A DNA stretch of 64,000 bases from Tomocerus qinae (GCA_020055645.1 CM034550.1:22910880-22974879), one strand, 5' to 3'. Positions 34,916 through 49,594 are shown, counted from the first letter of the stretch. Notes: a model not told the origin generated them from the sequence alone. Made by a program: numbers and translations.

Positions 34916-36229
34916 TTTACTAATTTTCTAGCGGTGATTTCGGAAGCGAAAGAATATTTCGATGAAAACCAAAAGTTTTGGAGAAACGGGAAAACGTGTC
35001 AACAAAATTGCTCCCTCCATAGATATTAGGGCGGACACATTAAAGGCACCCCCATACAGGGTGCTACAAAATATAGTTGGTGTTATTAGGTTAAGTTTTT
35101 AAGGCTACCTGTGCGAGGCGTGTAGGACCTCAAAATTACTAAAAAGAGTAGGAATAGTAGTTGAAAGAGTTCCCTTGTAAATATGCACAGTACTGCATAA
35201 TATTTATAGTAGTAAGCCAAAATTGCTATTCTGTCTGGTACTTTTATTGGTAACTTGTACACAGGATGACTGTCAGCCAACCTATTAATTATTTATAAAT
35301 GACGCATCATAGCCTATTATTCATTCTTTAAATTACGTTTCATTATTCCCTTTTACTGGTGGTCGACACAAAACGAACAGGATGAAAATTGTATTGAGGT
35401 TTCATCAGTAGAATTAGTAGACTACTTCCATCCTCTCATCCTATATCGGTAATAGAAATTATATTTTACAAACTATGAATTATTTTCGGTTCAACCCACG
35501 ATTATCTGTAAAATTTAAGAATTTATTTTTGACCATCTCTCTACATTTTATTCGTAATATTCTCTATTCGACATACTCCTGTAACCTGTAAAGGTTAAAA
35601 ATAGTATTTCGTCAGGTTTTGGTATGAAATATAAATAACGGTTGAAAGAGTGAAGAGGAGCCTGTCTCGGATCGTATCACATTCCCTCTCAAAATACAGG
35701 TTACAAAAATATTCTACAATTTTGCTAGCAAGCAATAAAAAATTCGCTTTTATTCCGTTCTACAGGCAGAATGGACAAGTTTAGCCAGTTTAACCTGTGC
35801 GGTTGTCGACTTATCGAGAGTGATGTGATACAATCTGTGTAAATGCCCCCCTTATTTTACATTTGCCCGATTGCCTAACAACGGGTATGAAATGCAAAAA
35901 TATTTTTTTGTATTCTCTCTCCCATGCCAAATTACGTTGTTTCTATAGTAGACATAGTTGACAATCTCCAACTCCAGCCAAACAATTTCGATGTGCCTCG
36001 GCTGTTGTAGAAACATTCCTCTAGTACCTACCCCGTTCAAGTCCGTTCTAATAATCGAATAACCGAAAGGAAAATGCCTCAGGACTACTAATGTCCAGTT
36101 CCATTCGTTCCAAAGCGTTTAGCTCTCTCCAGCTGGCTATAATAACTTATTGATTTTCTTCTACAGGCGTTTTCATTCATTCTTTCGCACTTCTCGTCGA
36201 CTACAGTTCACTTCTTTCTAAATTGGGCC
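34916..36229. other. Intergenic region and probable promoter and leader of the CRAL-TRIO gene
   Basis: No coding gene is supported. TGATTTTCTTCTACAG ending at 36166 looks like a splice acceptor, so the CRAL-TRIO start codon probably lies in the second transcribed exon, whose leader is about 36167-36229. Confidence 0.45.
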
Positions 36230-37884
36230 ATGGATCCACAAAAGCTTAGCAAATTGGACGAAAAGGCTCTCAAACAGGTATATATCTCCTCGATATTCTA
36301 TTCCCCTCTCTCCTTATTCAAGGCATTGGCCCGCTCTAGCTCCTTCCCATTTTTCTTGTTCTGAAAATCTTTTTTTGCTGTTATTTTTCAGTTTCGTGAG
36401 AGAGTGAAGCAAGAAGGAATACTCGACAAGCATCCACACTTGGACAATGACAATTTCCTCCTGAGATGGCTAAGAGGTTGGTTTGCATTCTGCATTACTT
36501 TTCTTACCATAATATTCTTTTAGCCCCTAATTACTAATTTTATCATGTATAAACTCCATATTCCATTTTGTAAATTGTAAATAGATATAAATATGAATAT
36601 GGATAGTGGATGAATAATAGACTACTTAGTGGTCACCTGATCACTGTATTAATACCATTTTTGTGTGATTGCAGCTAGAGAATTCAACTCGGACGAAGCT
36701 CTGGAAATGCTGAGAAATGTAAGCGTCTTAAAAAATAATTATTGTATTCCAAGATTGTACGCATCTCATTATAACTCTTCGCCGTTTGAAATCGAGTCGT
36801 TTTAATTTTATACTGAGAATTTATATTTTTGAATTGCAGCATTTAGAATGGCGTAGAGAAAACGATATTGACGCAATCCTGGAGTGGGAGCCTCCAGAAG
36901 ACATGGTCAAGGCTTTTCCATACGAACTGAATGGTGTCGACAAAGAAGGCCGACCAAGTAAAGTCTACTTTTCTTAGAAATATTTCCGGTGAGTTTAACT
37001 TAATTAACCCGAGTTATATTGCACTTTTAGTTATCTGCTACGGGATTTGGGATGTCCGTCCGTTTATGGATGCCGGCCGTGAGAAGGAATATATCAAGTT
37101 TGTCTTTTATGTCATGGAGAAAACTTTGGCTGCTACCAAATCCCCTGCCACTCAATTTGTGGCCGTCTGCGACGCTTCAAAAGTCACCTTCTCACATATG
37201 ATGCACCGAAAGGGTAATTTTATTTGCAATTATCTTTATTATCTTTTCGGCTTAAGAAGTACGTTTTATGATTTTGCAAATAAAAAATGGTCTTTGAAAG
37301 ATTTAACAATTATTTGATATCGTGGTGGGATTGCTGCCACTACGTACAAAAAAGTTCTTTTGTCAATACAAAATCGCACCAAAAATTTTCTAAATTCTAT
37401 CCCTTACCCCGTTGAGAAGAAACTTAAAACATTTGGCGCGATTTTCCGACGGAAAAAATTAATATTTTGATGCGTTCGCCTTCCGTTTGCAGATTTCAGC
37501 AATGCAATCGATATTCATTTTTTTTGATTTTTTACTAATTAATTGAAATTAAATAATTACAATGTAGCTATGGACGTGGGGCTGGAGACGATGAGAGCAT
37601 TCGAAGCAAATTATCCGGAATTAATGCACAAGTGCACTGTCGTCAATTGTGAGTTGGATATTAAAATGTTGGATTAAAACGTGAATTCGGATTTCTAATC
37701 TGGGTTGGGTATTTCAGGTCCGAAGATCTACTATTACATATTCGCTCTGATCAAACCGCTGATGTCTGCGCACACGTTGGCAAAAATCGAGCTGCATGAC
37801 GGGAATCGTGAGAAATGGGTTAAGGCTCTTTTGGAGGAGATTGATGAGAAGCAACTGCCAAAACTTATCATGAATGTCAGCTGA
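36230..37884 (+). CDS. CRAL-TRIO (SEC14-like) lipid-binding protein, 7 exons
   Basis: Exons 36230-36277, 36392-36476, 36675-36718, 36840-36957, 37031-37213, 37568-37648 and 37718-37884 join in frame into 241 residues. The N-terminal CRAL-TRIO-N helices carry DNDNFLLRWLRAREFN and EALEML--H--WR. The lipid-binding domain follows with DKEGRPI, WDVR, VCDASKV, AMDVGLETMRAFEANYPE, CPKIYYYIFALIKPL and a helical end. The family shuttles phosphoinositides, tocopherol, retinoids or squalene precursors between membranes in the cytosol. The sequence is closest in pattern to SEC14-like proteins, but it ends directly after the domain: the usual glycine-glycine ending and the C-terminal GOLD domain of SEC14L proteins are missing, replaced by LPKLIMNVS. 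A poly(A) signal lies at 38081-38086. The ligand is unknown. Confidence 0.9.
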
Positions 37885-39244
37885 ACAAGTCTGAAATCCT
37901 GTAGGATAACCTCAGAGACAAATTCCCTGTGAAAATGTATTATTATTTTGTATACATGCGTCCGTAAAATTACTAATTATATACGATACTAAATGAATAT
38001 TATAATGATGTCGATTCTAATCATATCATTCATACTATGATAATAACATTACTCGTATTTTTGGGTGTGTTTTAAGTTTAAATAAATATCCAATAGACAA
38101 GTTAATAGTGGAGCATCGATATATTTAGAAGAACTACAGAGCAAGTCCAATATTTTTTAAAATGGCACAGAGATCACCTACTAGTGGTAATACAAAACCG
38201 TTGAAGGTTAGGCATAATTATAAATTAGTAGGACACTAATTGGAATAATAAAAGTGTTTCTAAATGCTGATCATTGATGTCTCCAATTATGTCCCTGTGC
38301 ATCAGTTCATTTGTTTTTAAAAGATCCCCGACTTTTTAGATATTTAAAATGTAACACAAAGAAATGGGGGATAACTTCTTCATTTTCTATTTGTTTTTGA
38401 TTGCCAGTTGCAGTGCCAATGACATTCAAATCCCTACATGTGATAAGCTATTGTAATTAATTTGATTTAAATAATTTTATCCTTCCGTGCCTACTATTGT
38501 TATTACGAAATTAATTTACCGATTATACGTACATATTTGATAATTTTTAAGATTCTCCAACCTCAAAAATCAATAATTTTATGATATATATTCATTATTG
38601 AAATGAATTGAAATATATTCCATTGGATGCTCAATTAATTTATTTCCAATTTTAGTGTAAGACACAGCGAAAATGAAAGTTTGTAATTAAAATAACATTT
38701 TATGGTTTGTAATTATTATCCTGTAACTTCAGAATCGTTGAATGGAAGATTTGATTAATAATTTATTTTAATTGATTAAATACCTCTTTCTGTTTACCTG
38801 TTGCCTAATTCTTTGACAATTTGATATAAAAACGCAATTGTCTTATAACTTGGAAATTGTGGGTTATTATTGTATCAGTTATTGATAGGGCTTGAAAATC
38901 TATAGAAATTAACTGACAATAATCTCGGGTGCACGTACTAAATTGAATTAGAATTACGAATCTGTAAATTCGAGATTGACAAGAAAATCATTTAGTTTAG
39001 AGGTTTTTAAAAACAAACCGTAACTTTACTCTGTTTACAAGATGTAACGAACTTTAAATGCCTTCAATCAATTACAATAATCATTTCACATTACTAAGCA
39101 CTATTGACAGTTCTAAAAACGCTTTGCAAAATTAAATGTATTAAGGAGAAAACAATCTATAATGTAATTTATAACTAAACATTTCAAAGAAGACCAAAAA
39201 TCTTTTTTAGTAAAGCATAGACAATCATAACGCCTTTGACATTC
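37885..39244. other. Convergent 3' flanks of the CRAL-TRIO and CD98hc genes
   Basis: Very AT-rich, with a plus-strand AATAAA at 38081-38086. No further exon, RNA gene or repeat was recognised. Confidence 0.45.
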
Positions 39245-41764
39245 TTAATTTTCAAATTTTATAATGGCCCCGCCATCAGCCGGAAGATCCAGTTTGCCTT
39301 CCGTAATTGATGTCCTAGAATAACATGGGCGTGTATAGTTGATTAATTTAAATAAGTTTTATGGTAAAATTCATTTAAATTACTAAATTGATTTAATACA
39401 GTAATTTAAAAGTAAGAATTAAATGAGATTTACTTCTCTGTAAGTTTGTCCACATTGGGAGTTACGGCCATAACGGTAGCCTTGTCCGAACTCAGTTCCC
39501 CGAAGTCGGTGAACTGGATCGTTGCTTCCGTGGCCCCGAAATTCATGGCAACGATGTATTTACAGGCCTTCGTAGATCTATAGATACAAAATAAATGATT
39601 TTTTTCAAGGATTCCAGTAATTGCATTTTTCTGTAATAATTATTTAGTAAGTAGATTAGGGGTCATACTTCTTAATTGTGAGTACTGCACCGGTAGAATT
39701 GAATTCTGTTTCGGTTAGGACATCAGAGTTGATGACCCTCTGAAGAGCAATTAGATTCTTAAAATAGTTCATATTGGTATTATTTTTGTCAAATTTCATT
39801 GGCTCCGTTCCTTTGTCAGAGCCAGAGCTGGCGAGTTTGGTTGGGTCTACAGAATAATGGTTGGAATTAGCAATATTTAGCAAAATCGTCGTGTAAAGAA
39901 TGGAGAGGCATTTCTGAGAAAAGTACCGTAGACGTCGTCCCTTTCTTCTCCGTAGTAGAGAATGACTTTACTTTTCATTGTGAAGGCGACCATTGCCACG
40001 AGATTAGCTCTGCCCCGAGATCCCACTCGTTTTTCCAAACGATCGATCCTAGGACCGGAAAGCTGAAAGAATGCAAAAAGATTTTATACGTCTATTCACC
40101 CAACGAGTATTATTTTTGATGACGGTAATAAAAACATTACACACCCGTAAATGGAATGTCACATTATATTTATATATATTAAGTAAACGTTAGGCTCTCA
40201 CGCTAGGTGAATATCAAACAGGAAAAATCGATTACGTTTAAATGAAAGAAATTCTTACTCGTAACACCAAATTAGTTTTCTCTTCGAGTTTTTCCACAAT
40301 TTTTTTCACATCTTCTCCTGTACTCCGTTGACTCAGTTTCGTATTCAGATCTGTCACTACAGGCGAGGCAGACGATATATTTTCATATTTATTAAATTCC
40401 TCCGAATCAAAACTGAGGTCATCTATATCCAGTAAAACAATCTTGGCTTCTCTGTAATAAATAATTAGAATGTTCCTCAAAGAATTCAAAGACTAAAATT
40501 TAGTGGGAATTTTTATACTCACGAAGGAATAATCTGTGTGATGACATCAGGATTCTCTGGATGATTTTTTAAAGCTGACGAGTCTTTCAGTTTTGTCAGA
40601 TCTTCTAGCAAATAGGAAACATCAGAAAGTAGGAAGCCATTTACTCCTTGATTAATCCAGAATTTTAAGACTTCCTATAAAAATAAATCAGTTTATTATT
40701 TTTTAAAGACCACAATCAATGATTTAATTGATCATGATTAAATTAATCATGTTAAGTCTTACGAATTTCATACCTTCATCTGTTTTTTGACTTCATCATT
40801 TCTGTAGTTTAGATCTGCCTCAAATTCACCAAATTGTCGTAAGTACTTTTCGGAAGCATCAAGTGTGTCAGTATTCCAAGCATCTAGTCCACCTCGACGA
40901 GTTTTCCAAGTGGAGCCTTGAACTTCCGTTGCGGGCTTCCGGACATAGTAGTCTTTGGTGGAAGAATCGTTGAACCATTTATGCTCTACCCCGGAATGAT
41001 TTGGAATCAGTTGCAGCAAGACACTCAGTCCTGAAAAGAATTTTTTAAATCACATATGACCTCTAAATGCGAAATAATTAATTTAATCATATTCAATGGT
41101 AATTGATTTAATTATGGATATTACCTTTAGATTTTAGAGCAGATACAGTTTCCTTAAAGGAGGCCAAAGTTCCTAAAATCGGGTCAACATTTTGGAAGTC
41201 GACGACATTTTGTGTTCCGCCTCCATTGTCAGTCTGGAGGACTTGGGAAATGATGACAGTCTTGACGCCCAAATCATTCAAGTAGTCAGCATGATTCTGC
41301 AAATCTTCGAGTTTCCCATCCTTTGCAAAAGTTTTGACGTAGACTTGGTAGTAAGTGTCGGGTTCGGATTTCTTGTCGGAGCACTTAGGGGCAAGCACAA
41401 TGATGATGACAGCCCCTGCGAGCATGGCCACCCAGAGAACCCAGAAGAGGATGAAGAGAGTCCATCGCAGACGAATCCAGAAAGGGTCATTGGCGTACTT
41501 CATCAATTCCTCTTTTCCCAGTCCGACAAAGTTGGGCGTTCCCGCGGGGTCGGATATTTCTATTTTGGCATCTCCATTGGCGGGGTCGGCGCCGGAGATG
41601 AATTGGACGGCGGGGTCGCCGCCGGTGGGGTTCAGCGGCATTCCGTCTTCGCCGAGTCCTCCGAAATCCTCTTCTTGTGCTTTGGGTGCTGGTCCCGAGA
41701 GTGCTTTCTTGGCGGAGGTGGGCGAGGGAGTTGATGCCGTCGAGCTCTGATCATTACTGGGCAT
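39245..41764 (-). CDS. CD98hc: CD98 heavy chain / 4F2hc (SLC3A2-like) amino-acid transporter subunit, 8 exons
   Basis: Minus-strand exons 41125-41764, 40774-41030, 40523-40674, 40259-40451, 39927-40062, 39669-39846, 39434-39577 and 39245-39314 join with phases 1, 0, 2, 0, 1, 2 and 2 into 589 residues. A disordered cytoplasmic tail is followed by the family block KYANDPFWIRLRWTLFILFW, a single membrane segment (101-125, type II) and C128, matching the cysteine that disulphide-bonds the LAT-type light chain. The ectodomain is a degenerate alpha-amylase-like barrel: LIPNHSG, GVNGFLL, L-GPRIDRLEKR, a YYGEE strand and a C-terminal beta domain. In this family the heavy chain has no glycosidase activity and chaperones SLC7 transporters to the plasma membrane. 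An acceptor at 41772-41773 shows a further non-coding leader exon upstream. Confidence 0.93.
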
Positions 41765-41773
41765 TCTGGCCCT

Positions 41774-44700
41774 GAGAAAAGTTCATTTATTCATTCTTTC
41801 TCACAAGTACATTATTATGTATGTCCTATAGAAGAATTGGAATCCGGCCCATAATGATGTGAGTGAGGGAAGCAGGAGAGGAATTCAGCACAAAGCTATA
41901 GCTACTCCGTGTACACCAATAATCCCAGAATTTTCTGCTCTGCCCCGACTGATCCAGCAATCCTACCAAATCCATCTTCTACTACTAGTACTACCTAAGC
42001 GGATTCAACCGACCTGCCTTCACTCCACTTGCTCTATCTACTCAATCTACTCTGCTCACGAACAACACAATTCCAGGCTGACGAAAGTCCACACCGAATT
42101 TACATCCACAACTCTAAAGATTCTTTGTACATAACCTTTTAACATCCATTTTCTACACTCCTTAATTGTCTAAACTTAAAATTCCCTTTCATGTTATTAT
42201 TCTTCTGTCTATGCGATTCCTGCTGACATTCTTTGATATTCACAAATTTACTGATTCTCCTGAAATCCCCTGCTGTTTCTAAAACCGCTCGATATTTCTG
42301 AGTATAAAGGGAATTCATAATACATTCCGTGTTGTATTTAGTACTTACAAATATTAATTCTGTGAAAAGGAAAGAGGTATATAGGATGTAACATATTATT
42401 AGCATTTTCTATGCTGACCGAGTCGTTTGTAATTTGCCTTCATGGACATTCTTATAATAACTACGTAGCAGCTTAATTTTTATGTGTATGCAATGCTAAT
42501 AAGATCTTTAGTTCTGCTACGTTTGCAGTTTGGAGACTCTTGTCATAACATCACTGAGTCTGCTCTCGAATAATCATTAAGCATCCTACTAATCCTATAC
42601 ATGATTAGTATAATAACTTATACACGGTCCTATACCATTACAACTTTTGAAACGTAGAGCTGTACTAGTTGGCATTATTTTTGTGATGGTGCAACGTGAA
42701 CGTGGTGGCTATACAGGTCACTCTATTTATAACTCTCGTCGCATTTCTTCCTTCAACTCCGAATTCACGTGCCTACCCGAACAACTAAACTTCTCCCGAC
42801 TTAATTTTGAGTCGTAGTTTTATATTTACCCTTTTATTTGTTTATTCTTTCAATTTATTCAACAACAGCTAACAATAACTCGTCAGATCAAGAAAATTAA
42901 AAATTAGTTCCGATAAGGAATAAAATAATTTCAAAATATCAGAGTTCGGAATCTGGAGGTCACAGACTCGAGTTTTGGTCGATGCAACAATAAAAAGGAT
43001 CTGTTTCCGTGTATATAGGAAAATGCAGCGAGGATAGATTTATGCGAAGAAATGCGACAAGTCTGAGGAGGAGGTGAATCAGAATCCGCCCACACAAGGA
43101 TTCCATATGTAAGTAGATCAGAGTGCGCATTATTAGATTCTGAGTGCAGATCCCATTTACAAGATATTAGTTATCGCAAAGTGACTTTCTTACTCCCGAC
43201 TGCAGTTGTGGAAACTCTTATTTAGGTGCAAGGAAGGAGATGCTAGCTGTGCTTATGTTACTGAAATAAGTGAAGAGTCGACGAAATAATATGATGGATG
43301 ATGACATTCCGATGCAACAGAACAATACACTGACAATTGAGGGGTAATCATCTTTAAAAACAAGACTCCCTCCTTTCAATCAAAGAAAAATGTATTTGTG
43401 TATACAAAGTCTAATCCCATGCATGTGTATAGACATGTACTAATTCAGACAGTAGGATACTTAGCTACATGCAAGTAAAATAAGAACGGTGGCTGGGAAA
43501 AAGTTAGTTCCAGATTTTGATATAGAAAGAAGAATCTTAAAGAGGGGAAACTGATGGTAATTGATGATATTTTCAAAAGAATCTGCCACGCCCCTATTTT
43601 CATCTCTATCCTCTCATTCTAGAATTTAATTGCATGAACAAGATTGTGCCAAATGATGACTATTGAAGACGGACTAAAAATCTAAGCGGGACATTTTTGT
43701 GCAATTTGACAATTTCAGACAAGTAATCACAGAGAGTTGAAGGACGGCAATGGGAGTCGTCATTTGAGTTCAACAACACAATTAAAAGGTGGTACTTAGT
43801 CAGAGAAGGTTAAAAGCATGATCTCTGCACATGCATGCACTATACTCGGCTACAAGGAGTGATATGCACACATTTAATAGTCGCCCCTTAAACTCCTAAG
43901 CCAAATTGTCTGGTTTTGTAGGAATTTATAGCAACTGCAACGCTTACTCGGCAGTTTTCTACAGATCGTTCTTGCGGCCCCTCGAAATGTTTGCAAACCT
44001 TTTGTTTTCGGGAAGGAAGGTTAAGAGAACTTATTTCGGAAAGAAACTTTGCTCCCCGGAAATCTTCCAAGATTTTTATTGATGTGGTACCGGTAAATAA
44101 AATGTACCCTTTTTACCCCTTTTTTGAGGTTTTAGGTTTAATTTTGTGACAGGGGAAGAAATATTGTTTCGAGGGCCCGCATCCTTGTAGTATATATAGT
44201 CCTAGTAATCCCAATCATTTTCCTTCCTCCATAAATATGTTTACATCTCTTTTAGTTTTTGTTTACATATTCTTTATCGAAATACTGAAAATGAATCCGG
44301 CTTTTGTCTTAAAATTGGAATGAAAAGCTTTCCTAACAATCGAAGGAATAACAACCTTATTTATATGCGACGAAGTATCGGAGAATACTGTATGGTTTAG
44401 ATTTAAGTAAACGGAATACAAATATTTTTCTTCGCAAATATGTAATAGCTATAAAAGTATAGCCGACTGCAAATCCCACCTAAAGAGAATTCTTCTCAAA
44501 TGTTCATTTTGCCCATATTATGCTTATCAGTAGCAAACAGTTCTATCGATCGATCGAATTGATTGATATCAATAGTTCTTGTTATAGCAATAACCCAGCA
44601 CTACTTACTTACAGCTGCAGATTTGGTTTGTTGTTGAAACTTGAAATGATCTTTGAGCTGCCAGTATTTATAGGACTTTTGAACTTTGTCATTGAAATTG

Positions 44701-47700
44701 TACAAAAATAAGTCAGAACTGAAGTGCAAAAAATCGTTATACGTAGGTAACTATACTATTAACTATACTGTAACTACATACGTTACTATCACATGCTTTC
44801 AACCACTGTTGTACAATAATTATTTACCCTCTTGTACTAAATATACAATACTAACATTAGCTTATTATAACAAGAATTTTCTTCCCTTTGAACTCCAGCA
44901 GAACCTAAATAAATACATCTAATATTATATTTGCTTATTACTACAAGAAAATTACAGTAAAATTGTTCCTGTTTTATGTTTGCTGTAATAATTAATTATA
45001 ATACGATGTTAATACAACATCTACCTAATAAAATTTATATTATAATACTTCTATCTTAATAGCGTGTTTAATAACCGTTCTGCAGTTGGTTATAGTTTCT
45101 GATAAATTTTAAAGCGACCAGGTCAGGGCTTCTATAAGATTCTACCAAAAGTCTACACAAATACATATATACGACACTGACACTCACAAATCTAATCTAC
45201 ATTTGATAATGGCAACGATGGGGTAGAAGGCTCCATCAGATCCGGATAATACTTGACAGAGTGTAAACATAAATCTGAATGTAGACATCAACAAAAGCAA
45301 CTTACGCTTATCAGTGTAGTATCAGAATCGGGTCAACAAATGTAGGAAGTAGGTGGGTCGTCCACAGATTGATCTAAATACAATTCCAAGACAGCTGTCC
45401 TCTTTTCCTGTAAAAAAAACGAAAAAACAAATATATAATTTATTTCGACTGCTGAATTATTAGCAGCTGTAAAGTCGAAATTAATACATTTTGAGAAACA
45501 TCTACTATACAAATAATTCCTTAAGATTACATTACAATGTGTCAGTATGAGTCTAAATGAATTAATCAACCTAATTGTGTCAATCTGAATGGGCCCTCTA
45601 AGTATTCAAAAATGGGCTACGCTTAGACACAAATGGAATATTAATATTTTGGAAAAATTCTTTCTGACTAACAGCATAGAAGTTTCGTGGGCGTCTTCTA
45701 GCAAAATATGATGAGAAGATTTCGGCTGTAATTAGGAGAAATCCTGTAATTAAGACTAACTATATGAATAGATGCATTAGACTAACTAAGCGTGTCTAAT
45801 TCGATGATATTGTAATGACTTGTATTACTTAATCTTATGAAGTAATGACCGTTTGGCTGTTGCTTGAATGCTAATGCCACAATTACTTGGTAAGAAACCT
45901 TCTTTGATTACTTATTAGTACTCATTGCTCTCTCAAAACATATTTAAACAAGAATGCCGATAACGTCCTTCTAATGAATATCATTACTGCCTCTCTCTAT
46001 TTCAGTATATTATGTCAATGTCATACATTTGTCTGCCTCTAAGCACTTGATATATTGTAATAACTCAACCAAGAGATTTGGATAATTTCTAATCAGAATT
46101 TGACTTGTGAATAATGAGTTTATTATCAGACTGCCGGCAGGATGATTTAACGATGAATCCCCACTGAACGAATAAATAGCAAGAAAATTGACAATTAATG
46201 CCATTAAAGCATTAACCATACATAAGCTTTAACTTCACAGAAATGCACTTTTATGTGTTCCATATGATTGCACGACGATAATGAGTTAAGAATTAATTAC
46301 AATTGTTACTACTGCACAGATTGTGGCTATGAAGTGGCAATCTTTCGGGTGTGTGTATACAAAGATGACAACTTGACAACCCTCATGTATAAGATATTGT
46401 AATTTCAATACTGAGAATATAGATCTTATAGTTACTACTTGTTAAGTGTTGCTTTAAAACAGTAGTTTGCATCAGATTAGTATTTAAGAACAATTCTATG
46501 CGATAATATAATGTAATACAACTTGGAGCAATTAACACATCAGCATCTGCGGATAAGTTTGCTTTTGTTACTAGTTTAGTATGGTCGCCTTTATCATAAA
46601 TGTAAATAAACTATTATCAGTTATATAGGTTAAAATGTCCATGAGCAAGAGAAATGACCATGATCTTCAATTCTTAAACTGGTGCTAACACATGTTTAAC
46701 TTACAAAAAGTATACAGCTATAAAGATTTAAAACAATTATTAAAAAACGTTGGTGTGTGTGAGTAGACACTGTTTATTAACAGATTAAGTGAAAATTGGG
46801 TTCACTTAAAAGCGGCGATTTAATAAGATTAGCACAACTTACATTCAACTTTTGAGTTTTCTGAGCAACAATTTGTTGATAAGCTTTAACTTGTTTAGAG
46901 TGGGGACAATGGGATCACTGTTAAGAGAAATCGGCAGAGTTAGAGAGTGAGAAGGGCTTGGCTATAGTATATTGGTTTAATGTCTGTCGATTCTGGATAA
47001 AAAAGTGTGATGTGCTATGGCCAATCCCTAGGAGTGAATTCGGCCGTGTATTGAAAAAGGGTAGTAGGAGTCAATCACTACTATATAAAGACAGACAGAC
47101 AGATGTATCCAAAGTATCTATTTGATAGAATTTATATTATTATATAGTCAAGAGATAGAGAGAGTGGAACGAGGAAAAAGAGACGGGCGGGCGGGGAGTT
47201 CCTTATTTATGGCTTGCAAGGCTTTTAGGCTCCTATGCATCGTTTGTTGCTTTTAATTCCATTCTCTTCGTCTACTCACATACCAGATTCAATGGATACA
47301 TATACACATGTACATCTAACTAAATGTGTATGCATAGACCACGCATCATCTATTCATCCAACATCGCGACGTTGTGAATTGGCCCATTATTACCTACACG
47401 GTATACGGTAACACAAATACCCGAAAGCGGGCAAGGAGATGTTCTTCATAGCTATTTAAAGAATTCATTACTCTTCTCTACTATGTATTCCACCCTTCAT
47501 TTTCCTTCATCGAGTCTCAAAAATTAACTAATTTTATTTATGAAAGATTTTTATCCAAGTAAATTACCATGTGTGTTAAGTATTAGTTATTATTGTATCG
47601 CCAAGTTAAAATAATGCTACGAATGTGGAAACGTTTAGAGCAAATTCAAAATAACAACAAAAACTAAAATTATGCAGCGTACACAAAAATTGTCGCTTAG

Positions 47701-49588
47701 TTTTACCAGCAGGATAATGCGTCCTCCAGTCCCCCATTCATTTGCTTAGTACGTATGCCAAAATCATGTTCTATGAATACGGGTATTTGAATCCCTGTAC
47801 GTGTACCTCAAAAATCCCAAATAAATTATTATATTTGGGGAACACTCAACTGCATTGGAAGAGTACTAATAACCTTGATATTTCATACAAAAGGGTCCCA
47901 GACTTGTATTGTTTTCATTGGAAAACTTTCAAAACATAAGAACTTAAGCTTTTCAGAATTTTTCTACCTCATCCCACATAGTAAATATACATCTACTGGT
48001 ATAAACCTCCAAGTACGATCGCTAATGCCTTTTGTAGTTGTCCTTTGTACTCCATGTCAATAATCCATGCTAAGAGCATGTACAAAATAACTATCTATCT
48101 AAATATCTCTGCCAGTAAATATTAAAGAAGCCAACTCATACTGTACATTCGACAAAAATATCCGACAACACCTCATAAAATCACGATCATAATTTCTAAT
48201 TATAATTGAACATTATTACTCTCAAATTACTTACGAATTGACATATTTAGTTATAAATACTACTATATTATTATTATTATTCTGTTCTTCATTCATAGAT
48301 TAGAGTGACTATATAAGGGAGATAACTGGTTCTATTATTTTATAATTGGTTAAAAATTAGTCATTTAAATAAACCATTTTTCATTCATTCATTAAAATTC
48401 CCGTTTGAATATACAAATATCAATATGCAGGATTATCCTTTTGTATATAAAAGTAGTCCCCATTCATTTACAGGGTATCCATTTGCATAAACAAGTTGTC
48501 ACTACCCTCATGTACAAAATATTCTATACAAGTTATCCGGATACGTACTTGATATCGGCTTTTGCGGATGCCTATACAATGCGACTTTGAGTGTAGCACA
48601 ATCAAAAAAACATTTAAAAAATTGGGGTACATTCAGAACATGGTCTACAATACAAATATCATGTTTCCTAACATCCTGTAATCCAGTCCTTTTATACTAT
48701 GAAATACATGCACTGCAAACTGCAATATTTTTGTACTTTGATAACATGCATTGTGCACCCCACTCATTACACGATTAATCTGCCAATGCCAACCCATCAT
48801 GATATGACAAGTTTTGACAAGGAATTGCATAAGAATAAAATTCTTTGCAGATATGCAGTTCCTAAGGTATATGCTAAATTGTTAGCGAAAATTAAATAAT
48901 AATTTTCTTCCAATCCTTTTTCTAGAAAATCCGAATTTGGATAAATTTTGGAATTCCTAAATGGGAATGAGTAACATAATTATTCAATCACATTCATATT
49001 AGGTAGGTCAATTAATTATTATTAGCTAAATGAACTTCTAATTCATGATTTTGCATTTTTGCACTAGGCATGTTCAGCATAGCCAATTAAATTATACCGT
49101 ATAAATTATACCAAAAACATTTATTTTACCCTAGAATGGAGGGTGTCAATGTCAGGTCGTGTTGGAGTAGTTAAAATTGGTTTGCTCGGAACTAACTTAC
49201 AAAGCTTGCATGGCTGCCTAAAAGATAGATTGTCGGATTGAATTGTCCTGAATTGGGACGAAGGAGGCAACTGACCTGGAGAACTCAATTTGGCTCGAAA
49301 ATTGAGAATTCTCTATGTATATACTGTCTGTCTTTCAATAAACAATTTAAAGTTTTAAAATCAGCAATTGGTTTATTGTTTTTCTGACTTGTCAGCTTTC
49401 GTCGTAGAAAGTAGAAAGGGTGTACCGGTGTACGGAGTTGTCAATATATAAATCAAACAAGATTAGGTTAAAAAAGCTCTAGTTAACTTGCTAAGAATCT
49501 ATTATATAATCGTATATAATATATAATTGATTATTTCCATTTGTTAGTAGTTGGTATACTAATAATATATTAATTGGGGTGTATTCAG
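41774..49588. other. Long interval without a supported gene
   Basis: The first part should contain the CD98hc leader exon and promoter (minus strand). The rest, over 7 kb, is AT-rich with many short unrelated frames and no splice-consistent exons, RNA gene or strong repeat. TTCATTCATTCATT at about 48380 resembles a retroelement tail, but nothing upstream supports one. Confidence 0.4.
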
Positions 49589-49594
49589 ATAATA

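Noticed and set aside
41192-41734. Plus-strand frames of 131 and 180 codons
   Set aside because: They lie antisense to the first CD98hc exon and reflect its GC-rich coding sequence.
41859-42134. Plus-strand 91-codon frame upstream of CD98hc
   Set aside because: It overlaps the expected CD98hc leader and promoter region on the opposite strand, and no family or splice support was found.
48363-48400. TTCATTCATTCATT tail as a LINE 3' end
   Set aside because: Nothing resembling a retroelement 3' UTR or reverse transcriptase lies upstream.
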